From contig NZ_BCXA01000057.1 of NCBI RefSeq assembly GCF_001894865.1, positions 1 to 41,393 of the forward strand: a stretch of DNA of 41,393 nt, in the 5' to 3' direction. Position numbers and translations under genes: made by a program. A model generated the notes under the pieces. That model saw nothing but the letters and a program-made list of their open reading frames with translations, was not told the DNA's origin and searched no databases. Positions 35,293 through 41,393 of this stretch are shown here, in pieces (within the stretch, counting starts at the first letter, position 1; every line of letters begins with the position of its first letter). Origin of the DNA: Rhodococcus maanshanensis NBRC 100610. Its GTDB lineage: Bacteria > Actinomycetota > Actinomycetes > Mycobacteriales > Mycobacteriaceae.

Positions 35293-36420
35293 ATGCGCCG
35301 AACCCTGTTGGTGACGAATGACTTTCCGCCCCGACCGGGAGGCATCCAGTCCTACCTCCAGTCCTTTGCGAACGCGCTGCCCGCCGACGAGTTGGTGGTG
35401 TACGCCCCGCGCTGGCGCGGTGACAGCCACAAGAAGTTCGACGCGCGTCAGCCGTTCGAGGTGGTCCGCCACCCCACGACGCTGATGCTGCCGACACCGC
35501 TGGTGGCCCGCCGGGCGGCGAAGCTGGTGCGGTCGCGCGAATGCGACAGCGTGTGGTTCGGCGCGGCGGCCCCGCTGGCACTACTGGCGCCCGGGCTGCG
35601 CCGGGCGGGCGCCGAGCGGGTCGTGGCAAGCACGCACGGTCACGAGGTCGGCTGGTCGATGCTGCCCGGTGCCAGGCAGGCGCTGCGCCGGATCGGGAAC
35701 ACCACGGACACGGTCACCTTCGTCAGCAAGTACACGCGCGGCCGGTTCGCGTCCGCGTTCGGGGCCGGGGCCGCGCTCGAGCACCTGCCGCCCGGGGTCG
35801 ACACCGAGGTGTTCCGACCGGACCCGGCGGCAAGGGCGGAGCTGCGGGCGCGATACGGACTCGGCGATCGCCCGACCGTGCTGTGCCTGTCCCGGCTGGT
35901 TCCGCGCAAGGGTCAGGACGTGCTGATCCGGGCGCTTCCGCGGATCCGGGAGTCCATCGACGGCGCGGTGCTCGTCATCGTCGGCGGCGGCCCGTACCAG
36001 GGCCGGCTCCACACGCTGGCGAGGGACACCGGCATGGAGGAGCACGTGGTGTTCACGGGCACCGTCCCGTCCGCCGAGCTCGCGGCACACCACACGATCG
36101 CCGATGTGTTCGCGATGCCGTGCCGGACCAGGGGAGCGGGCCTCGACGTCGAGGGGCTGGGGATCGTGTTCCTCGAGGCCTCGGCCGCGGGTGTCCCCGT
36201 GATCGCCGGTCGATCCGGTGGCGCGCCGGAAACGGTGCGGGAGAACGAGACCGGGCACGTCGTCGACGGGCGGTCGGTTCGGCAGGTGGCCGATTCGGTG
36301 ATCTCGGTGCTCGCCGACCGCGACCGCGCGGCGGCGATGGGTGCCGCAGGCCGCGCGTGGGTGTCCGAGCAGTGGCGCTGGGACGCGCTGGCGGCCAAGC
36401 TCAGCGGCCTGCTGCACTAG
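35293..36420 (+). CDS. pimB: Phosphatidylinositol monomannoside mannosyltransferase (GT4)
   Basis: 375 residues, orthologous to Rv2188c (PimB'), which adds the second mannose, from GDP-mannose, to PIM1 on the cytoplasmic face, an early step toward PIM, lipomannan and lipoarabinomannan. The GT-B fold shows a Gly-rich acceptor loop FPPRPGGIQSY near residue 12, the donor-site segment LSRLVPRKGQD near residue 200, and the E-x7-E motif in EGLGIVFLEASAAGVPVIAG near residue 290. ATG 35293 has a TACGGT box 6 nt upstream. It is convergent with fadD15 across a composite palindrome. The PIM role is from orthology; related GT4 enzymes with other acceptors exist. Confidence 0.92.
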   Translation: MRRTLLVTNDFPPRPGGIQSYLQSFANALPADELVVYAPRWRGDSHKKFDARQPFEVVRHPTTLMLPTPLVARRAAKLVRSRECDSVWFGAAAPLALLAPGLRRAGAERVVASTHGHEVGWSMLPGARQALRRIGNTTDTVTFVSKYTRGRFASAFGAGAALEHLPPGVDTEVFRPDPAARAELRARYGLGDRPTVLCLSRLVPRKGQDVLIRALPRIRESIDGAVLVIVGGGPYQGRLHTLARDTGMEEHVVFTGTVPSAELAAHHTIADVFAMPCRTRGAGLDVEGLGIVFLEASAAGVPVIAGRSGGAPETVRENETGHVVDGRSVRQVADSVISVLADRDRAAAMGAAGRAWVSEQWRWDALAAKLSGLLH

Positions 36421-36490
36421 GCGCTTCGCGCCCGTGCGCGGTTGACGAGTGCCTGGACTCGTCAACCGCGCACAGGCGGCGCAGCCGCCT
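36421..36490. repeat. Composite three-hairpin palindrome, copy 2 of design B (also likely bidirectional terminator)
   Basis: GCGC-TTC-GCGC (36421-36431), then a 17-bp perfect inverted repeat (36434-36450 and 36457-36473, left arm GTGCGCGGTTGACGAGT, loop GCCTGG), then AGGCGGC-GCA-GCCGCCT (36474-36490). The central arms and the TTC/GCA loops of the flanking hairpins match copy 1 at 14006-14076, although the flanking stems have changed in a compensated way. It fills the gap between convergent pimB and fadD15. Confidence 0.87.
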
Positions 36491-36492
36491 GC

Positions 36493-38292
36493 TTACTTGG
36501 CGTAGATGGCCTCGATGTCGTCCGCGAAGCTCTGGTGGATGACATTGCGCTTGAGCTTGAGGGTCGGCGTGAGCTCGCCGGTCTCCTCGGTGAAGTCCAC
36601 CGGCAGGATCCGGTACTTCTTGATCGACTCCGCGTGCGAGACCAGCTTGTTGGCCTCGGCGATGGCCGCATCGACCTCGGCGATCAGGTCGGCATCGGCG
36701 ATCAGATCGGCGACGGTGGCCTCGGCCGGCTTGCTGTTGCGCTGCTTCCAGCCCGTCCACGCGTCGGGATCGACGGTGATCAGGGCGCCGATGAAGGGTT
36801 TCTGGTCGCCGACCACGAGCGCCTGGCTGATCAGCGGGTGCGCGCGGAGCTGGTCCTCGAGCTGTGCGGGCGCGACGTTCTTGCCGCCCGCGGTGACGAT
36901 GATCTCCTTCTTGCGCCCGGTGATCGTGATGAAGCCCTCGGTGTCGACCGAGCCGAGGTCGCCGGTGTGGAACCAGCCGTCCTCGAGCGCCTCGGCGCTG
37001 GCCGCCTCGTTGCGCCAGTAGCCGCCGAAGACCACCGGACCGGAGAGCAGGATCTCGCCGTCCTCGGCGATGCGAACCGCGTTGCCGGACAACGGCCTTC
37101 CGACGCTGCCCACCTTCTGGTTGCCCGGCGTGTTCACCGCGACCGCCGCGGTCGTCTCGGTCAGGCCGTAGCCCTCGAAGATGGTCACGCCGATACCGCG
37201 GAAGAAGTGGCCGAGCCGGGCACCGAGAGGGGCGCCGCCGGAGATCGCGAGCTGGCACTGTCCGCCGAGCGCGGCACGGAGCTTGGAGTACACCAGCTTG
37301 TCGAACACCGCGTGCTTGATCTTGAGGCCGAAGCCGGCGCCGCCGGCGTCCTGGGCCTCGCTCCACTCGATCGCGACCTCGGCGGCGTTGTCGAAGATCT
37401 TGCCCTTGCCCTCGGCGTGTGCCTTCTGGCGAGCGGTGTTGAAGACCTTCTCGAACACCCGGGGCACCGACAGGATGAAGTCGGGCTTGAACGTGCCGAA
37501 GGTGGGGACCAGGTTCGGGATGTCGGAGGTGTGGCCGACGGTGGCGCCCGCATCGAATGCCGCGAGGGAGACCGCGCGGGCGAGCACGTGCGCCAGCGGC
37601 AGGAACATCAGGGTGCGACGGCCGGGGCGCAGCAGCTCGCCGAATCCGGAGGTGCTGATGCCGCGCGACTCCGCGATGAGGTTGGAGTGGGTGAGCTGGC
37701 AGCCCTTGGGGCGACCGGTGGTGCCGGAGGTGTAGATCAGTGTCGCGGGGTCGCTCGCCTTGATCGCGTCGGCGCGGGACCGGACCTCCTCGTCGCTGAC
37801 GTCGGCGCCGAGCGTGATCAGCTCAGCCACCGCGCCGGGGGCGCCCTCGATCTGCAGTACCTTGCGCAGCGCGGGGGACTCGGCCGCGACCTGCTCGAGT
37901 GCCTTCGCGTGGCCGTCGTTCTCGACGAACAGCGCGACGGCGGCGGAGTCCTCGAGGATCCACCGCACCTGCTCGGGGGCGGAGGTCTCGTAGACAGGAA
38001 CGGTGACGCCGCCCGAGGCCCAGATCGCGAAGTCGATCAGCTGCCACTCGTACCGGGTGGCCGACATCAGCGCGACCCGGTCGCCTGGCTGCACGCCGAG
38101 CGCGATCAGGCCCTTGGCGACGGCGGTCACCTGGTCGGCGAACTCGGCCGCAGACACATCGGTCCACGTGCCGCCGGTCAGCCGCGTGAAGACGGCCAGG
38201 CCGGGCGTGTTCGCCGCGTGGGTGAACACCGAGTCGACGGCGGACGCGTCCTCAGGGATGGTGAAAGTTGACGGAACGCTGAATTCACGCAC
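36493..38292 (-). CDS. fadD15: Long-chain fatty acid--CoA ligase (FadD15-like)
   Basis: 599 residues, close to Rv2187 (FadD15). It activates long-chain fatty acids with ATP to acyl-AMP and then acyl-CoA. The ATP-binding motif [11 protein letters not shown] is near residue 205; [13 protein letters not shown] near 375 and [12 protein letters not shown] with [18 protein letters not shown] near 460-500 complete the ANL signature, and the C-terminal Lys region [15 protein letters not shown]... is of the long-chain subgroup. GTG 38292 is preceded by GGAGGT at 4-nt spacing and gives the family's N terminus ([10 protein letters not shown]); GTG/ATG further upstream would add up to 31 residues. Divergent from the SRPBCC gene. 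Confidence 0.94.
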   Translation of the reverse strand: MREFSVPSTFTIPEDASAVDSVFTHAANTPGLAVFTRLTGGTWTDVSAAEFADQVTAVAKGLIALGVQPGDRVALMSATRYEWQLIDFAIWASGGVTVPVYETSAPEQVRWILEDSAAVALFVENDGHAKALEQVAAESPALRKVLQIEGAPGAVAELITLGADVSDEEVRSRADAIKASDPATLIYTSGTTGRPKGCQLTHSNLIAESRGISTSGFGELLRPGRRTLMFLPLAHVLARAVSLAAFDAGATVGHTSDIPNLVPTFGTFKPDFILSVPRVFEKVFNTARQKAHAEGKGKIFDNAAEVAIEWSEAQDAGGAGFGLKIKHAVFDKLVYSKLRAALGGQCQLAISGGAPLGARLGHFFRGIGVTIFEGYGLTETTAAVAVNTPGNQKVGSVGRPLSGNAVRIAEDGEILLSGPVVFGGYWRNEAASAEALEDGWFHTGDLGSVDTEGFITITGRKKEIIVTAGGKNVAPAQLEDQLRAHPLISQALVVGDQKPFIGALITVDPDAWTGWKQRNSKPAEATVADLIADADLIAEVDAAIAEANKLVSHAESIKKYRILPVDFTEETGELTPTLKLKRNVIHQSFADDIEAIYAK

Positions 38293-38408
38293 GAAGACCT
38301 CCGGCACTGCGGGTGTACTGACGAGTAGGTTTTGCTGCGGTTCCACTTTAACCCGTGTGGATCGGCCCTGGCCCGCACCCGCCACGCGGAGTGTGTGAAG
38401 CTAATCCG

Positions 38409-38801
38409 GTGAGCAGCATTCAGGTCTCGGACCAGACCTTCATCGCGGCGCCGCCGGCATCGGTCGCGGAGTCGATCGGCGTGGTGTCGAAATGGCGTCG
38501 CTGGTGGCCGGATCTCCAGATCACCGTGCGGGAGGACCGAGGCGAGAAGGGGATTCGCTGGACGGTCACGGGCGCGTTGACCGGAACCATGGAGGTCTGG
38601 CTGGAGCCGGAACTCGACGGCACGATCGTGCACTACTTCCTGCATGCCGAGCCGACCGGCGTAGGCCCCGCGGAGCTGGCCGAGCTCGATCTCGCGGCCC
38701 TCACCCGGGCGCGCCGTGTCGCGGGCAAGGTGATGACCTTCGGCACCAAGCGTGAGCTCGAGGCGGGCAGGCCTGCGGGAGAGTCGCCGACCGCAAGGTG
38801 A
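38409..38801 (+). CDS. SRPBCC-fold protein (polyketide cyclase/dehydrase-like), first of pair
   Basis: 130 residues with the START/SRPBCC layout: a first beta strand (QVSDQTFIAAPPASVAESIG), then W-rich WRRWWPDL, a curved sheet with WTVTGALTGTMEVWLEP, and a long C-terminal helix. Such folds bind hydrophobic ligands in a cavity. It matches Rv2186c in size and position; no function is established. GTG 38409 is used because it directly precedes the domain. It starts a plus-strand run with a second SRPBCC protein, an ArsA-like ATPase and a small Cys-motif protein, a cluster conserved in mycobacteria. Confidence 0.88.
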   Translation: MSSIQVSDQTFIAAPPASVAESIGVVSKWRRWWPDLQITVREDRGEKGIRWTVTGALTGTMEVWLEPELDGTIVHYFLHAEPTGVGPAELAELDLAALTRARRVAGKVMTFGTKRELEAGRPAGESPTAR

Positions 38802-38919
38802 TCGCCCGACCGACGGTGTCGCACGGTGCCGCCGGTCGTTGTGCGCGCACGTCGGTTTCGTGTGTGATGGGTTCGAGTGCATTCGTGGCTGTCCTGGAGT
38901 GAAAGGAAGCGTTGGTCGT

Positions 38920-39357
38920 ATGGCCGACAAGACCAAGAGGTCGATCAGCATCGCCGCTCCCTCGAGTCGGGTGATGGACGTGATCGCCGATTACGACGCG
39001 TACCCCGAGTGGGTGGCCGCGGCGAAGTCAGTCGAGGTGCTCGCCCGCGGGGCGAACGGTCGCGCGCGGCGGGTTCGGTTCGTGCTGGACGCCGGGATGG
39101 TCAAGGACACCTACGAACTCGACTTCGACTGGGCGTCTGACGGGAAGTCCGTGCGCTGGTCGCTGGCCTCTGCCGAGATCCAGAAGTCGCAGGACGGCTC
39201 GTACACCCTCGAGGACCTGCCGGACGGGACCACCACGGTCACCTACGAGCTGACCGTCGACCTGAACATCCCGATGATCGGGTTGTTCAAACGCAAGGCA
39301 GAGAAGGCGATCACCGACACCGCCCTCAAGGAATTGAAGAAGAGGGTCGAAGGCTGA
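38920..39357 (+). CDS. SRPBCC-fold protein (polyketide cyclase/dehydrase-like), second of pair
   Basis: 145 residues with an intact START/SRPBCC pattern: MADKTKRSISIAAPSSRVMDVIADYDAYPEWVAAAKSVEV at the N terminus, sheet strands with YELDFDWASDGKSVRWSL, and the C-terminal helix ending KALKELKKRVEG-like. It resembles Rv2185c (144 residues) and mycobacterial proteins of the same family that bind lipophilic ligands; function unknown. The ATG has a good GAAAGGAAG site at 10-nt spacing. Its stop overlaps the putative CTG start of the ArsA-like ATPase, so the two are probably translationally coupled. Confidence 0.9.
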   Translation: MADKTKRSISIAAPSSRVMDVIADYDAYPEWVAAAKSVEVLARGANGRARRVRFVLDAGMVKDTYELDFDWASDGKSVRWSLASAEIQKSQDGSYTLEDLPDGTTTVTYELTVDLNIPMIGLFKRKAEKAITDTALKELKKRVEG

Positions 39358-40613
39358 CCGGGCGCGGCTCCGATGCGAACACCCAGATCCGGTTCTTCAT
39401 CGGTAAGGGAGGCGTCGGGAAGACGACACTGGCGGCCGCGACCGCGATTGCGCTGGCGCGCACCGGAGACCGGGTCCTGCTCATCTCCCTCGATCGAGCG
39501 CATTCGCTGACCGATGTGCTCGCGCTGGACCGGGCGGACGCAACGGCGGGGACGGGAATCGTCGCCGCTGCCCATGGGCTCGAGGTGCTCGAACTCGACA
39601 CCCTGACCCTGCTCGAGGATCGACTGGTCGCGCTGTCGGCGCTGATCCCGAGCGGCGCCGAACACGAGCACGGTTCTGCGCTGTCGCTGCCCGACCCGCA
39701 GGAACTGACGGGGCTGCCGGGCGCCGAGGAGTTGCTCGGGCTGGCCGAGGTCGCCCGGCTCGCGCACGGAGGGGACTGGGACGCCGTGCTGGTCGACTGC
39801 CCGCCGACCGGTGATCTGCTGCGCCTGCTCACGGTTCCCGACATGGTGCACGACTACCTCGAGCGGATCTGGCCCCGGTACCTCAGGGCGACGGTGCCCG
39901 GCGCACAGCGCTCGCAGGCGATCGCCGCGCTGCTGGTCGACCGTCTCAGTGACTTCACCCTGCCGGTCCGGGCGATGCTCGCGGACCGCCAGAACACCTG
40001 TGCGCGAATGGTGCTCACCGCGGATGCGGTTGGCGTGGCGCAGGCGCGGCGTCTCGCGGCGGCGATGTCCGTGCTCGGCGTGCGAGTCGACGGCGCGATC
40101 GTGAACAAGGTTCTGCCGCAAAATGATCCGGGGTCGGACACCGGCACGGACCATCCGGCACTGCGCTGGTATGCGGAGCGTGCGGAGCGCGAGCGTGCGC
40201 AGCTGGATTCGCTGGCGGCCGCGCTCGGCGGGTTGCCGGTTCGCACGGCCGACGAGAATGCCGTCGAGCCGGTAGGGTTTGACTCTCTCGCCGCGCTCGC
40301 CGATGCGCTGTATCCGGCCGGGGTCGATCCGCTGACCGCCGCGGACGACGATTCGACGGCGGCGAGGGTGGAACTGGAGTCAGGGTCGGGGGTGGAATCG
40401 GTGTACGCGCTGCGACTGCGCATGCCGCTGGTCGACCCGTCCACGCTGACCCTCGGCAGGGTCGAGGACGATCTGGTGGTCGGCGCGGCAGGGGTTCGGC
40501 GCAGGGTCAGGCTGGCGTCGGTGCTCCGCCGCTGCACCACGGTCGGCGCCCAGTTCGAGGACGGCGATCTAGTGGTCCGATTCCGGCCCGACCCGCAGGT
40601 CTGGCCGCTGTGA
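39354..40613 (+). CDS. ArsA/Get3-like ATPase
   Basis: 419 residues from CTG 39354. The deviant Walker A FFIGKGGVGKTT (about residues 14-25) must be included, yet no ATG, GTG or TTG lies in frame before it; the first GTG (39516) would delete the P-loop. CTG 39354 overlaps the upstream stop as CTGA. SLDRAHSLTDVL is the switch I-like segment, VLVDCPPTGDLLRLLTVPD switch II. The C-terminal beta-rich part (RRRVRLASVLRRCTTVGAQFEDGDLVVRF) resembles the HSP20-like domain of ArsA proteins. It parallels Rv2184c. No arsenite genes are near, so resistance is unlikely; a chaperone-like targeting role with the SRPBCC neighbours is conjecture. Confidence 0.88.
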   Translation: MTGRGSDANTQIRFFIGKGGVGKTTLAAATAIALARTGDRVLLISLDRAHSLTDVLALDRADATAGTGIVAAAHGLEVLELDTLTLLEDRLVALSALIPSGAEHEHGSALSLPDPQELTGLPGAEELLGLAEVARLAHGGDWDAVLVDCPPTGDLLRLLTVPDMVHDYLERIWPRYLRATVPGAQRSQAIAALLVDRLSDFTLPVRAMLADRQNTCARMVLTADAVGVAQARRLAAAMSVLGVRVDGAIVNKVLPQNDPGSDTGTDHPALRWYAERAERERAQLDSLAAALGGLPVRTADENAVEPVGFDSLAALADALYPAGVDPLTAADDDSTAARVELESGSGVESVYALRLRMPLVDPSTLTLGRVEDDLVVGAAGVRRRVRLASVLRRCTTVGAQFEDGDLVVRFRPDPQVWPL

Positions 40614-41002
40614 GCGACGATCACGCGGACCTGGTCGCCGAGCTGCGGGCGCTCACGCACGCGGCGTTCGATCGGCTGGAGCCGCTGCTGCAGAAGGCGT
40701 CCGAGGCCGCCGCTGCCGCCGCGAGCCCCGACGGCGGCGAGCCGGGGCCCTACGGGTGCAGTTGGTGCCCGGTGTGTGCGCTGGCGGCGCTGGCCCGAGG
40801 GGAGCAGCACGACCTGATCACGCTGCTCGGTTCGCAGGCCGCGGTGCTGCTCGCCCTGCTCCGGCAGATCCTGGACGAGCACGGGGCGCATCCCGACCCC
40901 GACGGCGGGCCAGACGGGTCGGCGCCCGGTCCCGGCGCCGACGCGCAGGGTGCTCGCCCGAAGTTCGTCCCGATCTCGGTTCAGGTCGAGCACAATCGGT
41001 GA
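40610..41002 (+). CDS. Small conserved protein with CxxCPxC motif
   Basis: 130 residues starting at GTG 40610, overlapping the ATPase stop (GTGA). A helical N-terminal half carries GCSWCPVCALAALARGE near residue 50, three Cys spaced as CxxCxxC, which may bind metal. The C-terminal third is a Pro/Gly/Asp-rich, probably disordered tail ending with a short strand (KFVPISVQVEHN). It sits in the Rv2183c position; function unknown. The next gene starts at its own stop (GTGA) or 2 nt beyond, so the coupled run SRPBCC-ATPase-Cys protein probably continued into the ROK kinase in the undisturbed genome. Confidence 0.85.
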   Translation: MSDDHADLVAELRALTHAAFDRLEPLLQKASEAAAAAASPDGGEPGPYGCSWCPVCALAALARGEQHDLITLLGSQAAVLLALLRQILDEHGAHPDPDGGPDGSAPGPGADAQGARPKFVPISVQVEHNR

Positions 41003-41004
41003 CC

Positions 41005-41201
41005 ATGGGCACGCGCACCGGCGGTCGGACCGCTCTCACGATCGGCATCGACGTCGGCGGAACCAGCATCAGGGCGGCGGTGGTCGACGCCGACGGTCAG
41101 GTGCTGGACTCGGCCTTGGCACCGACCCCGCGGTCGGCGCAGGCGCTGGAGGACGGGCTCGACCGCGCGGTTCGGGAGCTCTGCGCGCGGCACGGCTCCG
41201 A
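41005..41201 (+). pseudogene. ROK-family sugar kinase (glucokinase-like), truncated at a junction
   Basis: The first about 62-66 codons read as a normal ROK kinase: GGRTALTIGIDVGGTSIRAAVVDADG holds the phosphate-binding DxGGT motif, followed by a helix ALEDGLDRAVRELCARHG. After about position 41190 the frame becomes a low-complexity Arg/Asp/Glu-rich shadow of the opposite strand and ends at 41358, far short of the about 300 residues expected; the sugar-binding site and zinc-binding cysteines are missing. ATG 41005 or GTG 40999 (overlapping the previous stop as GTGA) are both possible starts. The end coordinate is approximate. Confidence 0.8.
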
Positions 41202-41211
41202 CCGCGCGCAG
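41181..41211. other. Junction between two opposed truncated genes, with a 10-bp inverted repeat
   Basis: CTGCGCGCGG (41181-41190) and its exact reverse complement (41202-41211) flank 11 nt. Homology to ROK kinases ends and homology (in reverse) to BenE transporters begins within this interval, about 190 nt from the right edge of the window. Confidence 0.75.
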
Positions 41212-41370
41212 GCCGGTGAGCACCACGGCGAAGGAACTGGTGAAGCCGACGAGCGCGGTGACCACGCCCGCGCTGATCGGGTGCGAGAGTCCCGGATCGC
41301 GCGCGACCGCGGGCTCCGCCTGTTCGGCTCCCGTCGGTTCGGGCTCGAAGGTTCGTGACACGACCGCCAT
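41202..41370 (-). pseudogene. BenE-type benzoate/membrane transporter, N-terminal fragment
   Basis: Reading leftwards from ATG 41370, about 56 codons give a hydrophilic leader followed by LSHPISAGVVTALVGFTSSFAVVLTGLRAV, which I recognise as the first membrane segment of BenE-family (benzoate:H+ symporter-like) proteins. The coding sense then stops at the junction near 41202 and continues as the antisense of the ROK gene. A complete protein would be about 400 residues. Upstream sequence before the ATG is only 23 nt in the window and shows no clear promoter. The end coordinate is approximate. Confidence 0.65.
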
Positions 41371-41393
41371 CTTGCCGCAGTCGGGGTGCGCGG

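Noticed and set aside
36421-36490. Composite palindrome as a phage/plasmid attachment site or MITE with target duplication
   Set aside because: No flanking direct repeat and no integrase or transposase nearby; position between convergent stops fits a terminator better.
41212-41358. Reading the ROK frame through to its stop at 41358 as a real C terminus
   Set aside because: Beyond the junction the translation is charged low-complexity while the opposite strand gives a good BenE membrane segment.

Overview
The window is high-G+C actinobacterial chromosome, almost certainly from a mycolic-acid-containing member of the Mycobacteriales (Rhodococcus/Nocardia-like). The evidence is direct. It carries the actinobacterial QcrCAB-CtaE/CtaC-CtaF respiratory genes, a PimB'-type mannosyltransferase, a RipC-type cell-wall hydrolase and a FadD15-like acyl-CoA synthetase. 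The gene order follows, from memory and with gaps, the Mycobacterium tuberculosis block from dlaT (Rv2215) down to Rv2183c. I see no tRNA, rRNA, CRISPR array, transposase or phage gene.

Layout. 1-4768 is core metabolism: the start of sucB/dlaT (cut by the left edge), a small conserved protein, pepA, gcvT, ilvE. 4817-6597 is accessory: an AhpD-like protein, then a LmrA/YxaF-type TetR regulator divergent from a cupin gene with two candidate operators between them. 6635-10120 is a minus-strand run glxA-like regulator > cobU > cobT > cobS, the lower loop of cobalamin assembly. 10205-14003 holds a small membrane protein, DUF3043, glycerate kinase, an A-type Fe-S carrier and adenosine kinase. asnB (14077-16032) is divergent from ctaC-ctaF (16243-17772). 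A roughly 5 kb accessory insert (17976-22856: large arylsulfatase, DUF1772 protein, NAD(P)-binding protein, LysR) separates ctaC-ctaF from the qcrB/qcrA/qcrC/ctaE cluster (22971-27319). So most of the bcc-aa3 supercomplex subunits sit in one stretch interrupted by the insert; ctaD is not here. trpD, a stand-alone AsnC/RAM-domain protein and a DEDDh exonuclease/GIY-YIG fusion follow.

31292-35233 is the most interesting region. Two secreted NlpC/P60 peptidoglycan hydrolases each lie behind their own ydaO/yuaA-type (cyclic di-AMP) riboswitch, and the DNA upstream of each riboswitch is also similar, so the whole regulatory unit looks duplicated. The second hydrolase (ripC) overlaps a membrane-anchored HExxH metallopeptidase that lacks an ATG/GTG/TTG start at its 5' end and seems to use CTG. 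pimB, fadD15, two SRPBCC proteins, an ArsA-like ATPase (again apparently starting with CTG) and a small Cys-motif protein follow.

Three convergent intergenic spaces carry palindromes of one three-hairpin design; two of them share nearly the same central sequence. A TANNNT box 6-8 nt before the start codon recurs at about eight genes, suggesting widespread leaderless transcripts. At the right end a ROK-kinase gene and an inward-facing BenE-type transporter gene are both cut at one point flanked by a 10-bp inverted repeat: either a real inversion junction or an assembly chimera.
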